From contig NZ_AQXZ01000017.1 in the NCBI RefSeq assembly GCF_000380645.1, forward strand, positions 496,001-560,000: a stretch of 64,000 nt of DNA. The letters are read 5' to 3'. This document shows, one piece after another, positions 9,123-18,513 of this stretch; position 1 is the stretch's first letter, and every line of letters starts with the position of its first letter. Origin of the DNA: Smaragdicoccus niigatensis DSM 44881 = NBRC 103563 (GTDB lineage: Bacteria; Actinomycetota; Actinomycetes; Mycobacteriales; Mycobacteriaceae). The notes below the pieces were generated by a model that did not search any database, was not told the origin of the DNA, and saw only the letters and a program-made list of their open reading frames with translations. The translations under genes were made by a program, and so were the position numbers.

Positions 9123-10040
9123 TCAGACTGATCCGGCCAGTTCGGCCAGAGCGGTCAGATTGTCGGGAGTCTTGAGGGCGAGGATCGTCGTTCCCGGCAG
9201 TTCGCGCTTTGCGATGCCGGCGAGCGTGCCCGCGGGAGGAAGTTCGGCAACAGTGGTGACCGACGCATCACGCATTGCCTGGCTGCACAGGTCCCACCGC
9301 ACGGGGCGCGTGACCTGAGCGGCGATCTTGGCGAGCGTATCAGCGCCCGAGGTGACCGGCTGACCGTCGGAGTTCGAGAGCAGGGTCAGTTCCGGCTCTG
9401 CGGGGGTGATCTTCGCGGCGGCGGCCGTGACCGCGTCCTGAGCGGGCTGCATGAAGGCCGTGTGGAAGGCGCCAGCGACCTTGAGGGCTCGAACGCGTGT
9501 CTTTGCCGGAGGTTCTGCCGCAAGGGCCTCCAGAGCGTCCAGGGGGCCCGCAGCGACGATCTGGCCGACAGCGTTGCGGTTGGCCGGGATGAGTCCGAGT
9601 TCGTCGAGGCGCGCAAGCACCTCTGCTTCATCGCCGCCCAGCAACGCCGACATGCCCGTGGGGGTGAGGGCACACGCCTTGGCCATCTCCGCGCCGCGGA
9701 TGGCAGCGAGAGTGACCGCCTGCTCGCTCGTGAGCACGCCGGCGACGGCCGCAGCGGCAAGCTCGCCGACCGAGTGTCCGGCGACAACTGCGCTGCTTGG
9801 TGCGAGACCGCGGGAGCGGATCTCTTCGTACGCCAGAAGGGCCGCAGCCACCACAAGGGGCTGCGTCACCGCCGTATCGGCGATCTCGTCCGCATCCGCC
9901 TCCGTACCGAGGCGAACGAGGTCGAGCCCCGACGCGTGCGACCAGCTTTCCAGCCGTTCGCGCGCGCCTTCAAGCTCGAGCCAAGGGGCGAGCATTCCTG
10001 GCGTCTGGGAACCCTGTCCGGGAGCAAGCAATGCGATCAC
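9123..10040 (-). CDS. fabD: Malonyl-CoA:ACP transacylase FabD
   Basis: Loads malonate from CoA onto AcpM for FAS-II. The protein opens with IALLAPGQGSQTPGM, the family N-terminus, and has the nucleophile elbow VVAGHSVGE with the catalytic serine, then an AFHT histidine motif. I place the start at the GTG at 10040, which gives the usual family length of about 305 residues; an ATG at 10073 adds 11 residues that look unlike the family. Neither start has a strong ribosome site. First gene of the FAS-II operon and transcribed from the region carrying a MabR-type palindrome. Confidence 0.93.
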   Translation of the reverse strand: MIALLAPGQGSQTPGMLAPWLELEGARERLESWSHASGLDLVRLGTEADADEIADTAVTQPLVVAAALLAYEEIRSRGLAPSSAVVAGHSVGELAAAAVAGVLTSEQAVTLAAIRGAEMAKACALTPTGMSALLGGDEAEVLARLDELGLIPANRNAVGQIVAAGPLDALEALAAEPPAKTRVRALKVAGAFHTAFMQPAQDAVTAAAAKITPAEPELTLLSNSDGQPVTSGADTLAKIAAQVTRPVRWDLCSQAMRDASVTTVAELPPAGTLAGIAKRELPGTTILALKTPDNLTALAELAGSV

Positions 10041-10105
10041 GCTAAAAGAAAACACCCGACACTCCGGTTTCAATGATGTTCGCCACGATGAAGCTTACAA
10101 CCGTG

Positions 10106-10126
10106 TTTTGTAGGAACCCTACAAAA
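10106..10126. promoter_or_regulatory. MabR-type operator in the fabD promoter
   Basis: A perfect inverted repeat TTTTGT-N9-ACAAAA (stem extends to TTTTGTAGG/CCTACAAAA with a 3-base centre). From memory, this is the form of the site bound by mycobacterial MabR in the fasII promoter. It lies 66 bases upstream of the fabD start and 40 bases after the mabR stop. Confidence 0.8.
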
Positions 10127-10166
10127 GAGGTCTCAACTCGTGCACGGCGGGCCGGAGAGGGCTTTC

Positions 10167-11489
10167 TTAGGCGCCTACCTCGCGATATGGGTTATCAGAG
10201 GTATGCGTGGGCATTTGATGCGCTTCGTTATCAATTCGTAGCAGTCGACCAACGGTCGTAGCGGTCCGAAGAACGTACGCATCGCGCGGATTGAGAGGGT
10301 CGAGACGCGTGATTTCAGCGATCCGCTTGAGGCGGTATCGGACCGTATTTGGGTGAATGTACAACTGTCGTGCGCAGTTCTCGACTGCACCTCCGCAGTC
10401 GAGATATGCGTCGAGGGTGTCGGCGAGAGTTCCGCCCGCGCGCTCGAGCGGTTCGACGATCTGGTTACTGAGGGCGGCGATCGCACCCGTGTCGCCGAGG
10501 AGCGCGCGCTCGGGCAATAGATCCGAGGCGTGGACCGGACGCGGCGCGGTGCGCCAGCCGGCGACGGCACCGATACCGGCGAGCGCTTCGCTGGCGCTTG
10601 TGTGTGCGGCCGTGAGGGAGGGCATCGTCGGCCCGATGACGACCGGGCCGTTCGAGAAGGCGCCGAGAAGTTCGTTCACAAAGACGCCGTCGAGATGGCC
10701 GCTGAGGACCGCCACGACTCGTGAGCCCTGAATGACGGCGAGCGCCGATCGGCCGCGTTGTTCGGCGATCGTGTGGATGCGGGCGACGGCCGGCACTCCC
10801 TGATCCGACGGCGGTGAGCCGACCACGACGGTCGCGGGAGCGCCGGCATCCCAGTTGAGGGTCGCCGCGCGCGAAAGCATGTCCGGTCCGGTGTCGCCGC
10901 GCACCACGGCGTCGACGACGAGCGCCTCGAGTCGCGTGTCCCATGCACTTCGGGATTCGGCGGCGCTTGCGTACACACCGGCGGCGGCGAAACCGAGTTC
11001 GCGGCCGTAGCGGAGCACCGCTTGAGTCAGGACGGTCAGCTGTCGATCGTCACGGGCGAGGGCCGGCAGCCACTGCTCGAAGAAGTCCATGGCGACGCGG
11101 ACCATGTCGACGGTCTGGCGCAGCGTCAGCTGTCGAGCGATCTCTTGTGGCGCATTGAACGCATCGAAACTGAACGTGATGTCCATGTCCGGGTCTTCGA
11201 GCCACTCGAGGAAGTTGATGAGCGCCGTCTGGGTCAGCATCTGCACGGACGCACGCTGTGACGCGTCGAGTTCGGCGAAGAAGTCGAGCCGGTTGTCCAT
11301 GAGCTTGACGGCTTCGATCGACAGCCGACCCGAGTACTGCTTCACCCGGCGCAATAGCGCGTCGGGCAGATCTTCCTTGTGCTTGCGCTGCGGAACGAGG
11401 GTTTCCGTACCGAGGTGAACCTCGTGCTCCGGGCGGCGGCGTCGTGTCGCGGCCCGGTCCCGTGGGGCGTCGCTGGATCCGGAGAACAT
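10167..11489 (-). CDS. mabR: MabR, PucR-type regulator of mycolic acid FAS-II genes
   Basis: Transcription factor that in mycobacteria (Rv2242) controls the fabD-acpM-kasA operon in response to long-chain acyl-CoA. The 440-residue protein has a large central sensory region and ends with the PucR-type winged helix: TLDAYLDCGGAVENCARQL, then IHPNTVRYRLKRI. It sits directly upstream of fabD with a TTTTGT-N9-ACAAAA palindrome between them, matching the mycobacterial arrangement. The start at 11489 gives about the family length, but it has a poor ribosome site and a longer frame reaches 11558. Divergent from a small lipoprotein gene. Confidence 0.87.
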   Translation of the reverse strand: MFSGSSDAPRDRAATRRRRPEHEVHLGTETLVPQRKHKEDLPDALLRRVKQYSGRLSIEAVKLMDNRLDFFAELDASQRASVQMLTQTALINFLEWLEDPDMDITFSFDAFNAPQEIARQLTLRQTVDMVRVAMDFFEQWLPALARDDRQLTVLTQAVLRYGRELGFAAAGVYASAAESRSAWDTRLEALVVDAVVRGDTGPDMLSRAATLNWDAGAPATVVVGSPPSDQGVPAVARIHTIAEQRGRSALAVIQGSRVVAVLSGHLDGVFVNELLGAFSNGPVVIGPTMPSLTAAHTSASEALAGIGAVAGWRTAPRPVHASDLLPERALLGDTGAIAALSNQIVEPLERAGGTLADTLDAYLDCGGAVENCARQLYIHPNTVRYRLKRIAEITRLDPLNPRDAYVLRTATTVGRLLRIDNEAHQMPTHTSDNPYREVGA

Positions 11490-11671
11490 GAGTGCAACTA
11501 TGCCACTGCAAGGGGGACGCGCCTTGTTCCCGATCCGGTATGCCGCGCGTTTGCCCAAACGGGACGAACGTCTCGCTGGATCGATCGACGACGTGCGCGA
11601 TGATCGGCACCGGCGCTACCCTTTAATTGGCAGGAATTCCCGATCGTTTCCGCACGTGAGGGGGCCAAATC

Positions 11672-12127
11672 ATGCGTGCACGGACCGTTGGCCCAGCGGT
11701 TTCTCTGGCCACACTGATCGGTGCGATCACCCTCCTGGTTGCGTGCTCGACAACCGTCCAGGGCACCGCAGTCGAAAACAAGGCAGATGTCGCGGCCGTG
11801 GTCACCTCGGTCCGGATGGCGGCGGCCGATGCGGTCTGCGATGCGGTCGAAACCGGCAATAAGAACTTTTCCGATGTCGTCGCCAAGAAAGACTCGACGG
11901 GAACCGAGGGGCTTGCAGTGCTCGACGACATGGTCCGGGACGTCCAAGCGAGCCTGACCAAGGATGTCCCGCCGTCGGTGAAGACGCCCGCCACCGCGTT
12001 CATCGACGCGACCGAGAAAATGGCGACCTACATTCGCACTGGCAACGGGGACAGTAAGGCCCTCGTCGACGACTACTTCGCCGCGCTGCGGCAAGTTCGT
12101 ACCGCGTGCAGCACCCACGGCGTGTAA
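11672..12127 (+). CDS. Small lipoprotein, paralogue 1
   Basis: A 151-residue secreted lipoprotein. A basic N-terminus and hydrophobic run lead to the lipobox LLVAC, whose cysteine would be lipidated and retained at the outer face of the membrane. The mature part begins with an STTVQGTAV stretch, then alpha-helical sequence with AVCDAV and a second cysteine near the end (RTACST). The same layout recurs in the genes at 12225 and 15684, so the three are paralogues. GAGGGGG precedes the ATG. I do not recognise a functional domain. Confidence 0.75.
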   Translation: MRARTVGPAVSLATLIGAITLLVACSTTVQGTAVENKADVAAVVTSVRMAAADAVCDAVETGNKNFSDVVAKKDSTGTEGLAVLDDMVRDVQASLTKDVPPSVKTPATAFIDATEKMATYIRTGNGDSKALVDDYFAALRQVRTACSTHGV

Positions 12128-12224
12128 CCGTCCGGCGATTCGTTTGACTGTCGAGCTCGAGCCTGGCATGCCACGATGGAATCCGTCGTAGTTCGGCCAT
12201 TCGTCCTGAATGAGGGGGCTTCTC

Positions 12225-12677
12225 GTGATCGGTCGACGCACCCGGGCCACGCTTTCCATGATCACCATCGCCGCCTCGATCGGTGTGCTCGGTGGTTGCT
12301 CAAACGACGTTGCTGGTTCGGCGCGGGTGAACGCCGCGGACGTCAAGGCGGTCCAAGCCGAGGCCGCAGCCAAGGCGGCCACCGCGGTGTGTGACGCCGT
12401 GACCACCGGACATGCCGGGATCTCGGCGGCGCTCGACCGTAAGGCTCCGGCGCCCGAGCTGGCGGACGCGATTCAGAATGCCAGCGACGGCGTCAAGAAG
12501 GCGCTGACCCCGAAGGTGCCGGCCGACCTGCGTCCGGTGATGACGGAATACGTCACCGCTGCCGCGGACATGGCACGGGCGTTCCGCACCTTCGAAGAAG
12601 GTGGAGACAAGGTCATCGACAAGTACTTCGACACGCTGAAGGAAGCCGAGGATGCGTGCGCCGCCCGACAGCGATGA
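12225..12677 (+). CDS. Small lipoprotein, paralogue 2
   Basis: A 150-residue lipoprotein with signal sequence and lipobox GVLGGC. Its mature sequence repeats the pattern of its neighbour: a G.A.VN.AD stretch after the lipid cysteine, AVCDAV about 40 residues later, a central helix with DLRPVMTEYV, and a late cysteine in AEDACAAR. The two internal cysteines probably form a disulfide. I use the GTG at 12225 because GAGGGGGC sits just upstream; the in-frame ATG at 12210 overlaps that ribosome site. Tandem with paralogue 1 and followed by a strong terminator. Function unknown. Confidence 0.74.
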   Translation: MIGRRTRATLSMITIAASIGVLGGCSNDVAGSARVNAADVKAVQAEAAAKAATAVCDAVTTGHAGISAALDRKAPAPELADAIQNASDGVKKALTPKVPADLRPVMTEYVTAAADMARAFRTFEEGGDKVIDKYFDTLKEAEDACAARQR

Positions 12678-12706
12678 TCGCGCCGGGGGAGTGCGCGACT
12701 CCGGGG

Positions 12707-12778
12707 TGACCAGTCTCGCCCAGAGCGGCTTGTACGAAACATGAGTTTCGTACAAGCCGCTTTTTGCGAGACTGGTCA
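12707..12778. terminator. Nested double hairpin, bidirectional terminator
   Basis: An inner perfect 17-bp stem (12724-12740 with 12745-12761, loop ATGA) followed by TTTTT sits inside an outer perfect 13-bp stem (12707-12719 with 12766-12778). It separates the convergent lipoprotein and aceE genes. Confidence 0.85.
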
Positions 12779-12795
12779 GGCTGCCGCCCTACCCC

Positions 12796-15579
12796 TTACG
12801 CCGAACCGGGATCGGCCGTCGAAATCGGAGCGGCGTTCACGTCGTCGATGGCGTACTTGTGGGCAGCTGCCTCCGCTACCGATGGTTCGAGCTCACCTTC
12901 GCGGACGAGTCCCATGAGCACGGCCACGGCGATCGACTGGGCGTCGACATTGAACACGCGACGTGCGGCGGAACGGGTGTCGGAGAAACCGAAACCGTCC
13001 GTTCCGAGAGCGATGTATTCGCCCGGAATCCACTCGCGGATCTGGTTCGGGACGGCCCGTACCCAGTCCGACGCGGCGATGAACGGACCGTTGACGTTCT
13101 GGAACACCTTCTCGATGTAGGGGATCGGTGGGGTGTCGCCGGGGTGGTGCAATGCCTGCTTGTCGCACGCCATGCCGTCGCGGGCCAGTTCGCTCCACGA
13201 GGTCACTGACCAGACGTCGGCGCGAACGCCCCAGTCTTCGGCGAGGAGTTGCTGGGCTCGGAGCCCGTCCGGGACGGTGACTCCGGAGACGAGGATCTGC
13301 GCCGTCGGCCCGTCGCCCTCGGGTGCGGCCTGGAATCGATAGATGCCCTTCACGAGACCTTCGACGTCGAGGTCTTCGGGCTCGGCCGGCTGTTGGTACG
13401 GCTCGTTGTACAGGGTGATGTAGTAGAAGACGTTCTCCGAGTCCTCCCCGTACATGCGGCGAAGTCCGTCTCTGACGATGTGCGCGATCTCGAAGGCCCA
13501 GGCCGGGTCGTACGCGAGGCAGGCGGGGTTCAACGCCGCAAGCATCTGGGACTGCCCGTCGGCGTGCTGAAGACCTTCACCGGTGAGCGTCGTGCGACCG
13601 GCCGTGGCGCCGAGCACGAATCCGCGGGCCATCTGGTCGGCGGCCGCCCAGAAGCTGTCGCCGGTCCGCTGGAAGCCGAACATCGAGTAGAAGATGTACA
13701 GCGGGATCATCGGTTCGTCGTGGGTGGAGTACGACGTTCCGACCGCGGTGAACGAGCTCGTCGAGCCGGCTTCGTTGATGCCTTCGTGCAGAATCTGCCC
13801 CGCTTCAGACTCTTTGTACGCGAGGAAGAGTTCGGCGTCGACGGACGTGTAGAGCTGGCCGAGTCGGTTGTAGATCTTCAGCGACGGGAACCACGAGTCC
13901 ATGCCGAACGTGCGGGCTTCGTCGGGGATGATCGGCACGATGCGCTTGCCGATCTCCGGGTCGCGCAGCAGTTCCTTCATGGTGCGGACGAACGCCATCG
14001 TGGTCGCGATGACCTGCTTGCCCGAACCCTTCAGCAGTGGCTTGTAGACGTCGTCGCCGGGCAGCTTCAACACCTTGCAGTGGTTTCGGCGGCTGGGCAG
14101 GAAGCCGCCCAGGTTCTGCCGGCGTTCGAGCATGTACTGGATCTCAGGGGCGTCCGAGCCGGGGTGGTAGTACGGCGGGAGTTTCGGGTTCTCTTCGAGC
14201 TGAGCGTCGCTGATCGGCACCCGCGTGACGTCGCGGAAGTCCTTGAGGTCGTCGAGCGTCAGCTTCTTCATCTGGTGAGTCGCGTTGCGGCCCTCGAAGT
14301 GCTGCCCGAGCGTGTAGCCCTTGATCGTCTTGGCGAGGATGACGGTCGGCTGGCCCTTGTGGGCCATGGCGGCGTGGTAGGCGGCATAGACCTTGCGGTA
14401 GTCGTGGCCGCCGCGCTTGAGGTTCCAGATGTCGGTGTCGGAAAGGTTCTTGACGAGTTCCTTCGTGCGCGGGTCGCGGCCGAAGAAGTGCTCGCGGACG
14501 AACGCGCCGTCGTTGGCCTTGTAGGTCTGGTAGTCGCCGTCCGGGGTGGTGTTCATGAGGTTGACCAGGGCGGCGTCTTTGTCCGCGTGGAGCAGGGCGT
14601 CCCATTCGCGACCCCACACGACCTTGATGACGTTCCAGCCCGCGCCGCGGAAGAACGACTCCAGTTCCTGAATGATCTTGCCGTTGCCGCGTACGGGTCC
14701 GTCGAGACGCTGCAGGTTGCAGTTGATGACGAACGTCAGGTTGTCCAGGCCCTCGTTCGCCGCGACCTGGATGAGGCCACGCGATTCGGGTTCGTCCATT
14801 TCGCCGTCGCCCAGGAATGCCCACACGTGTTGGTCGGTGGTGTCCTTGATGCCGCGGTCGTTCAGGTAGTGGTTGAACCGCGCCTGGTAGATGGCGTTCA
14901 TGGGTCCGAGGCCCATGGAGACGGTCGGGAACTCCCAGAAGTCGGGCATCAGCCGCGGGTGCGGATACGACGGCAGGCCACCGCCGAGGCCGGCGTGGGA
15001 GTGTTCCTGACGGAACCCGTCGAGTTGGTTGGTGCTCAGCCGGCCTTCGAGGAAGGCGCGGGCATAGATGCCGGGGGAGGCGTGGCCCTGGATGAAGACG
15101 TGGTCGCCGCCGCCGGGGTGGTTTTTGCCGCGGAAGAAGTGGTTGAAGCCGACTTCGTAGAGTGCTGCGGACGAGGCGTAGGTCGAGATGTGGCCGCCGA
15201 CGCCGACACCCGGGCGTTGGGCGCGGTGCACCATGATCGCGGCGTTCCAGCGAATGTAGGCGCGATAGCGGCGCTCGATCTCTTCATCACCGGGGAACCA
15301 GGGTTCGTTTTCGGTGGGGATCGTGTTGACGTAGTCGGTCGACGTCAGCGCGGGGATCGCGACTCGCTTCTCGCGTGCGCGTTCGAGCATTCGCAGGATC
15401 AGGTACCGCGCGCGGACCGAACCCGACCGATCCAGCAACTGGTCAAAGGAGTCCAGCCACTCCTCGGTTTCCTCTGGATCGATATCGGGCAAGTACGAAG
15501 CAACGCCGTCGCGGATGACGTGAACGCGACCGCCGCGGGTGGTTTCCGAGTCTTGATTGGCCGGAGCTGCCAAGGTCAT
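12796..15579 (-). CDS. aceE: Pyruvate dehydrogenase E1 component AceE
   Basis: Thiamine-diphosphate enzyme that decarboxylates pyruvate and passes the acetyl group to lipoyl E2. The protein (about 927 residues) is the homodimeric E1 type, with [19 protein letters not shown], the thiamine-diphosphate motif beginning [10 protein letters not shown] and ending [19 protein letters not shown] and FGFQRTGD. It closely follows the M. tuberculosis AceE sequence as I recall it. The start is uncertain: ATG at 15579 lies almost on top of AAGGAG, while a TTG at 15573 has ideal 7-base spacing. Monocistronic here and bounded by lipoprotein genes on both sides. Confidence 0.95.
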   Translation of the reverse strand: MTLAAPANQDSETTRGGRVHVIRDGVASYLPDIDPEETEEWLDSFDQLLDRSGSVRARYLILRMLERAREKRVAIPALTSTDYVNTIPTENEPWFPGDEEIERRYRAYIRWNAAIMVHRAQRPGVGVGGHISTYASSAALYEVGFNHFFRGKNHPGGGDHVFIQGHASPGIYARAFLEGRLSTNQLDGFRQEHSHAGLGGGLPSYPHPRLMPDFWEFPTVSMGLGPMNAIYQARFNHYLNDRGIKDTTDQHVWAFLGDGEMDEPESRGLIQVAANEGLDNLTFVINCNLQRLDGPVRGNGKIIQELESFFRGAGWNVIKVVWGREWDALLHADKDAALVNLMNTTPDGDYQTYKANDGAFVREHFFGRDPRTKELVKNLSDTDIWNLKRGGHDYRKVYAAYHAAMAHKGQPTVILAKTIKGYTLGQHFEGRNATHQMKKLTLDDLKDFRDVTRVPISDAQLEENPKLPPYYHPGSDAPEIQYMLERRQNLGGFLPSRRNHCKVLKLPGDDVYKPLLKGSGKQVIATTMAFVRTMKELLRDPEIGKRIVPIIPDEARTFGMDSWFPSLKIYNRLGQLYTSVDAELFLAYKESEAGQILHEGINEAGSTSSFTAVGTSYSTHDEPMIPLYIFYSMFGFQRTGDSFWAAADQMARGFVLGATAGRTTLTGEGLQHADGQSQMLAALNPACLAYDPAWAFEIAHIVRDGLRRMYGEDSENVFYYITLYNEPYQQPAEPEDLDVEGLVKGIYRFQAAPEGDGPTAQILVSGVTVPDGLRAQQLLAEDWGVRADVWSVTSWSELARDGMACDKQALHHPGDTPPIPYIEKVFQNVNGPFIAASDWVRAVPNQIREWIPGEYIALGTDGFGFSDTRSAARRVFNVDAQSIAVAVLMGLVREGELEPSVAEAAAHKYAIDDVNAAPISTADPGSA

Positions 15580-15683
15580 TCTCCTTGTAGGGTGATGCAT
15601 CCTTGTCCCGCGATGGGTGCGTCGTGGGACGATATTGGGGTCCGTCTGGTGGGACGGCGCAATTCCTAACCTAGGGGATTTTG

Positions 15684-16196
15684 GTGGCGAAAAGAACTGG
15701 TAGAGCTGTCCTGTTCATTATGTTCGCCGCTCTTTCCCCCGCCCTGGTATCGGGCTGTTCCGCCTCGATCGATGGCACCGGGAAGGCCAATCCGAGTGAT
15801 CTTGCGGCCCACCAAGCCGAGGTTCGCCAGCAGCACATCCACGACGTGACGGTCAAGGCGTGCCAGGACTTCCGGGACGGTCGAATTCAGGTGATTCGAG
15901 CCCTGAACGACTTCGTGGACGCCTACAACACCGAGCATGGCTATGACGGGCCGACGGCCGGGCCCAAGCTCACGACCGCCCTCGAGACGATCGACAAGTG
16001 GACCGGCACCGTCGGGCGCGATCTTGTTCCGGAGGTCAAACCGGAGATCAAAACCGTTCTCGAGGCCTGGCGTAAAGCGGCCGGCGAGGTAGGGGATAGT
16101 CTGAAGCGCAAGGACGAGGCGGATGCGTTGAATCCCAAGGGCGACGCCCTGAACAAGGCTGCGGATGCCGCTCAAGAGGCTTGTGCGCCCTATTAA
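15684..16196 (+). CDS. Small lipoprotein, paralogue 3
   Basis: A 170-residue lipoprotein with signal peptide and lipobox ALVSGC. After the cysteine the sequence [15 protein letters not shown] echoes the other two lipoproteins near aceE, as do an internal cysteine about 45 residues later ([10 protein letters not shown]) and a final one (EACAPY). The remainder is helical and charged. I prefer the GTG at 15684, which has AGGGGAT about 5 bases upstream; a TTG one codon earlier is possible. Divergent from aceE, so it shares a roughly 100-bp promoter region with it. Function unknown. Confidence 0.73.
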   Translation: MAKRTGRAVLFIMFAALSPALVSGCSASIDGTGKANPSDLAAHQAEVRQQHIHDVTVKACQDFRDGRIQVIRALNDFVDAYNTEHGYDGPTAGPKLTTALETIDKWTGTVGRDLVPEVKPEIKTVLEAWRKAAGEVGDSLKRKDEADALNPKGDALNKAADAAQEACAPY

Positions 16197-16282
16197 CGGG
16201 GAATTCTCGCCATTCTCTTGCGCACACGCGCGTAACAAGGTTCGCTTTTGTCCAGCACCAATGCACACCAGGGAGCGGAGGA

Positions 16283-16711
16283 ATGACCGTGGCGTCGGCG
16301 TCGGACCAGACGAACTATGCGCAGAAGCTCGGTATCTCCAACGGGATGGTGGTGCAGGAGCTCGGGTGGGACGAGGATGTCGACGACGAGCTCCGTGCGG
16401 ACGTCGAGGATGCCATCGGCGAGGAGATGCTCGACGAGGACTCCGACGAAGTCATCGACGTCGTCGTTCTCTGGTGGCGTGATGGCGACGGCGACCTTGT
16501 CGACGCGCTGATGGACGCCATCGGTCCGCTTGCCGACGACGGCATCATCTGGGTTCTCACCCCCAAAACCGGACACGACGGACATGTCGCCCCGAGCGAG
16601 ATCGCAGAATCCGCTCCGACCGCCGGTCTCACGCAGACCTCGGCCGTCAATCTGGGGTCGTGGATCGGCAGCCGACTCGTCCAACCGAAGTCCCGGGTGC
16701 CGAAGCGTTAG
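16283..16711 (+). CDS. DUF3052 family protein (Rv2239c-like)
   Basis: A 142-residue acidic cytoplasmic protein of the conserved actinobacterial family seen beside ahpE in mycobacteria. Recognisable stretches are YAQKLGISNGMVVQELGWDE, the acidic run EVIDVVVLWWRDGDGDLVDAL, and PKTGHDGHVAPSEI. No catalytic motif is visible and the role is unknown. GGAGCGGAGG precedes the ATG at 16283. It lies 23 bases upstream of ahpE on the same strand and is probably cotranscribed. Confidence 0.82.
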   Translation: MTVASASDQTNYAQKLGISNGMVVQELGWDEDVDDELRADVEDAIGEEMLDEDSDEVIDVVVLWWRDGDGDLVDALMDAIGPLADDGIIWVLTPKTGHDGHVAPSEIAESAPTAGLTQTSAVNLGSWIGSRLVQPKSRVPKR

Positions 16712-16734
16712 ACGCGTTTGGTTAGCTCGTAGGT

Positions 16735-17199
16735 ATGCCGCTTGCCGTCGGGACCGAAGCACCGGACTTCACACTCAAGGATCAGAACAACCAGCCCGTG
16801 ACGTTGTCGTCGTACCGCGGGGTCAAGAACGTTCTGCTCGTGTTCTTCCCGCTCGCCTTCACCGGCATCTGCACGAGCGAATTCGCGGCAGTCCGCGACG
16901 AACTGCCGAAGTTCCAGAACGACCAGGTCGAGACCATCGGGATCTCCGTCGGACCAGCCGTGACGCACAAGATCTGGTCGGCGCAGAACGGCTACCTGTT
17001 CCCGATCCTGTCGGACTTCTGGCCGCACGGCGCCGTCGCGGACGAGTACGGCGTGCTGAACACAGACAACGGCACTCCTAACCGCGGCACCTTCGTCATC
17101 GACAAGGCCGGAGTCATCCGCTGGGCCGAGATGAACCAGCCGGGACAGCCCCGTGACCAGTCAGCTTGGGAGAACGCGCTCGCCGCGCTATCGTCTTAG
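16735..17199 (+). CDS. ahpE: One-cysteine peroxiredoxin AhpE
   Basis: Reduces hydroperoxides and peroxynitrite in the cytoplasm, with electrons supplied by low-molecular-weight thiol/mycoredoxin systems in relatives. The 154-residue thioredoxin-fold protein has the peroxidatic motif PLAFTGICTSE with the cysteine at about residue 46, and this is its only cysteine, as expected for AhpE. The family N-terminus PLAVGTEAPDFTLKDQN and a late RGTFVIDKAG are also present. Downstream of the DUF3052 gene and followed by a long hairpin and tRNA-Val. Confidence 0.94.
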   Translation: MPLAVGTEAPDFTLKDQNNQPVTLSSYRGVKNVLLVFFPLAFTGICTSEFAAVRDELPKFQNDQVETIGISVGPAVTHKIWSAQNGYLFPILSDFWPHGAVADEYGVLNTDNGTPNRGTFVIDKAGVIRWAEMNQPGQPRDQSAWENALAALSS

Positions 17200-17212
17200 G
17201 GCATTTGCGATT

Positions 17213-17251
17213 CTGATATCTAGGTGGCGCTGACCGCCACCTAGATATCAG
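17213..17251. terminator. Hairpin after ahpE
   Basis: A perfect 17-bp inverted repeat (17213-17229 with 17235-17251, 5-base loop). There is no T run, but it lies 13 bases after the ahpE stop and just before the tRNA, fitting a terminator. Confidence 0.7.
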
Positions 17252-17262
17252 GATTCGAATCG

Positions 17263-17337
17263 GGGCGTGTAGCTCAGTGGTAGAGCTTCGGTCTTACACA
17301 CCGACGGTCGGGGGTTCGAAACCCTCCGCGCCCACCA
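17263..17337 (+). tRNA. tRNA-Val (anticodon TAC)
   Basis: A complete cloverleaf: acceptor stem GGGCGTG pairs with CGCGCCC, the D arm includes AGCTCAGTGGTAGAGC, the anticodon stem TCGGT/ACCGA encloses loop CTTACAC with anticodon TAC, and the T arm carries GGTTCGAAACC. The discriminator A and encoded CCA follow. Its 3' end is the integration target of the adjacent element. Confidence 0.95.
17314..17335. repeat. attL core, 22-bp direct repeat
   Basis: The 22-bp GTTCGAAACCCTCC-GCGCCCAC at the 3' end of tRNA-Val is repeated exactly at 26951-26972. It covers the T arm and acceptor 3' strand, so insertion leaves the tRNA intact. Confidence 0.9.
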
Positions 17338-18513
17338 TTATTTATGCAGATCAACGACGGTTTTCGTCGTGCTCTGATCCGGTTGTGAGCACATTTTGAA
17401 CACAACCGTCTCCGATCTCGACTTATCCAACGCGATCCCGACTGCGTCTAGATCGTCGTCGAACAGGTCCGCGTAGGTGTCCAGAGTCATCGCAGCGGAC
17501 GCGTGCCCGAGCATCCGTTGCAGTGCTTTCACGTTCACGCCAGCCGACACCGCGAGGCTTGCCGCCGTGTGTCGCAGGTCGTGAATCGTGATCCGAGGAA
17601 TCTCCGCCTCGGACACGGCCTTATCGAACCAACCGGAACCCGTATGCGGTCGCGTCATATGGCCGTCTTCGCCGGGGAAAACGAGATCGTCGCGCCGCTT
17701 GCCCTCGCAGCGTTTCGCGAGCTCGACGACGAGGAACTGGGGGATAGGTACCGACCGCGACTCGTGGCTCTTCGGAGTGCCGACATACATCCTCGAGTGA
17801 ACCTGTACGGCGTTCTCCGTGACCGTGAGCCGCTTCCGTAACAGGTCTAGATGTTTGACCCGCAGCCCGATCGCCTCGCCCCAACGGATTCCTGTGTAGG
17901 CCAAGACATAGATTAGCGTCGCGTAGTCGCCGGATGCCTCGGCGACCGCTTGCGCTTGGACGTGCGTCAGATACACGCGTTCCTTGCGACGCTTGCGGGG
18001 CAGGTTCTCGACACCACGCGCCGGATTCTTCGGAATCCGGCGGGACTTGACTGCTGAATCAAGGATCGACGCCAGGACTTGATAGGCGCGGATCACGACC
18101 GTCGCGCCGCTGCCGCGTTTCTCGACCTTCCCGTCGCGATCAGTGACAGTGCGGCCCATGTCCGCGATCCACTGCTCGACAGCGTCAAGGTCGATATCCG
18201 TCAGTCGCGACGATCCCCACCGTGGCTCGACATGAACCCGCCACGCCGTCTCGAGCGGACGGTAGGCCGACGGTTTCAGATCGGCCTCCTTGCGACGCAG
18301 CCAATCGGGAGCCAGTTCGCCGACCGTGATTCGACCTAGCGACGGCGCAACATAACTGCCCTGCATCTTGTCGACCTCGACAGTGGCCGCGAAAGACTTA
18401 GCCTCGGCTTTCGTGCGGAAGCCACGCTTCATCGTCTGCTTACGATCAGGCTTCCGATACCGAACCGCGTATCGCCTCCCGCCAGCGGTGTCGTAAGCCT
18501 CAATCGTCGCCAT
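17338..18513 (-). CDS. Tyrosine integrase of the element
   Basis: Catalyses recombination between attP and the tRNA-Val attB. The 391-residue protein has an N-terminal arm-binding domain, a SAM-like core-binding domain (about 65-160) and a C-terminal catalytic domain with arginine in TGIRWGEA (R210), H-x-x-R in HDLRHTA (H311, R314), LGHAS (H337) and nucleophile TLDTYADL (Y347). The stop codon directly follows the tRNA CCA, so the attachment core abuts the 3' end of the gene. I chose the ATG at 18513, which overlaps the repressor stop by 14 bases. The longer frame is a shadow of that gene. Confidence 0.93.
   Translation of the reverse strand: MATIEAYDTAGGRRYAVRYRKPDRKQTMKRGFRTKAEAKSFAATVEVDKMQGSYVAPSLGRITVGELAPDWLRRKEADLKPSAYRPLETAWRVHVEPRWGSSRLTDIDLDAVEQWIADMGRTVTDRDGKVEKRGSGATVVIRAYQVLASILDSAVKSRRIPKNPARGVENLPRKRRKERVYLTHVQAQAVAEASGDYATLIYVLAYTGIRWGEAIGLRVKHLDLLRKRLTVTENAVQVHSRMYVGTPKSHESRSVPIPQFLVVELAKRCEGKRRDDLVFPGEDGHMTRPHTGSGWFDKAVSEAEIPRITIHDLRHTAASLAVSAGVNVKALQRMLGHASAAMTLDTYADLFDDDLDAVGIALDKSRSETVVFKMCSQPDQSTTKTVVDLHK
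17384..17415. promoter_or_regulatory. Candidate left arm-type integrase binding sites
   Basis: Two 8-bp direct repeats, TGAGCACA (17386-17393) and TGAACACA (17397-17404), are spaced 11 bp, one helical turn. A 32-bp block around them matches 28 of 32 positions at 26834-26865 near the other end. It lies 48 bp inside the core, within the integrase 3' coding sequence. Confidence 0.6.

Noticed and set aside
13249-15669. An 806-residue plus-strand frame antisense to aceE.
   Set aside because: It mirrors the well-supported AceE coding frame; its valine/arginine-rich composition and lack of motifs mark it as a high-GC shadow.
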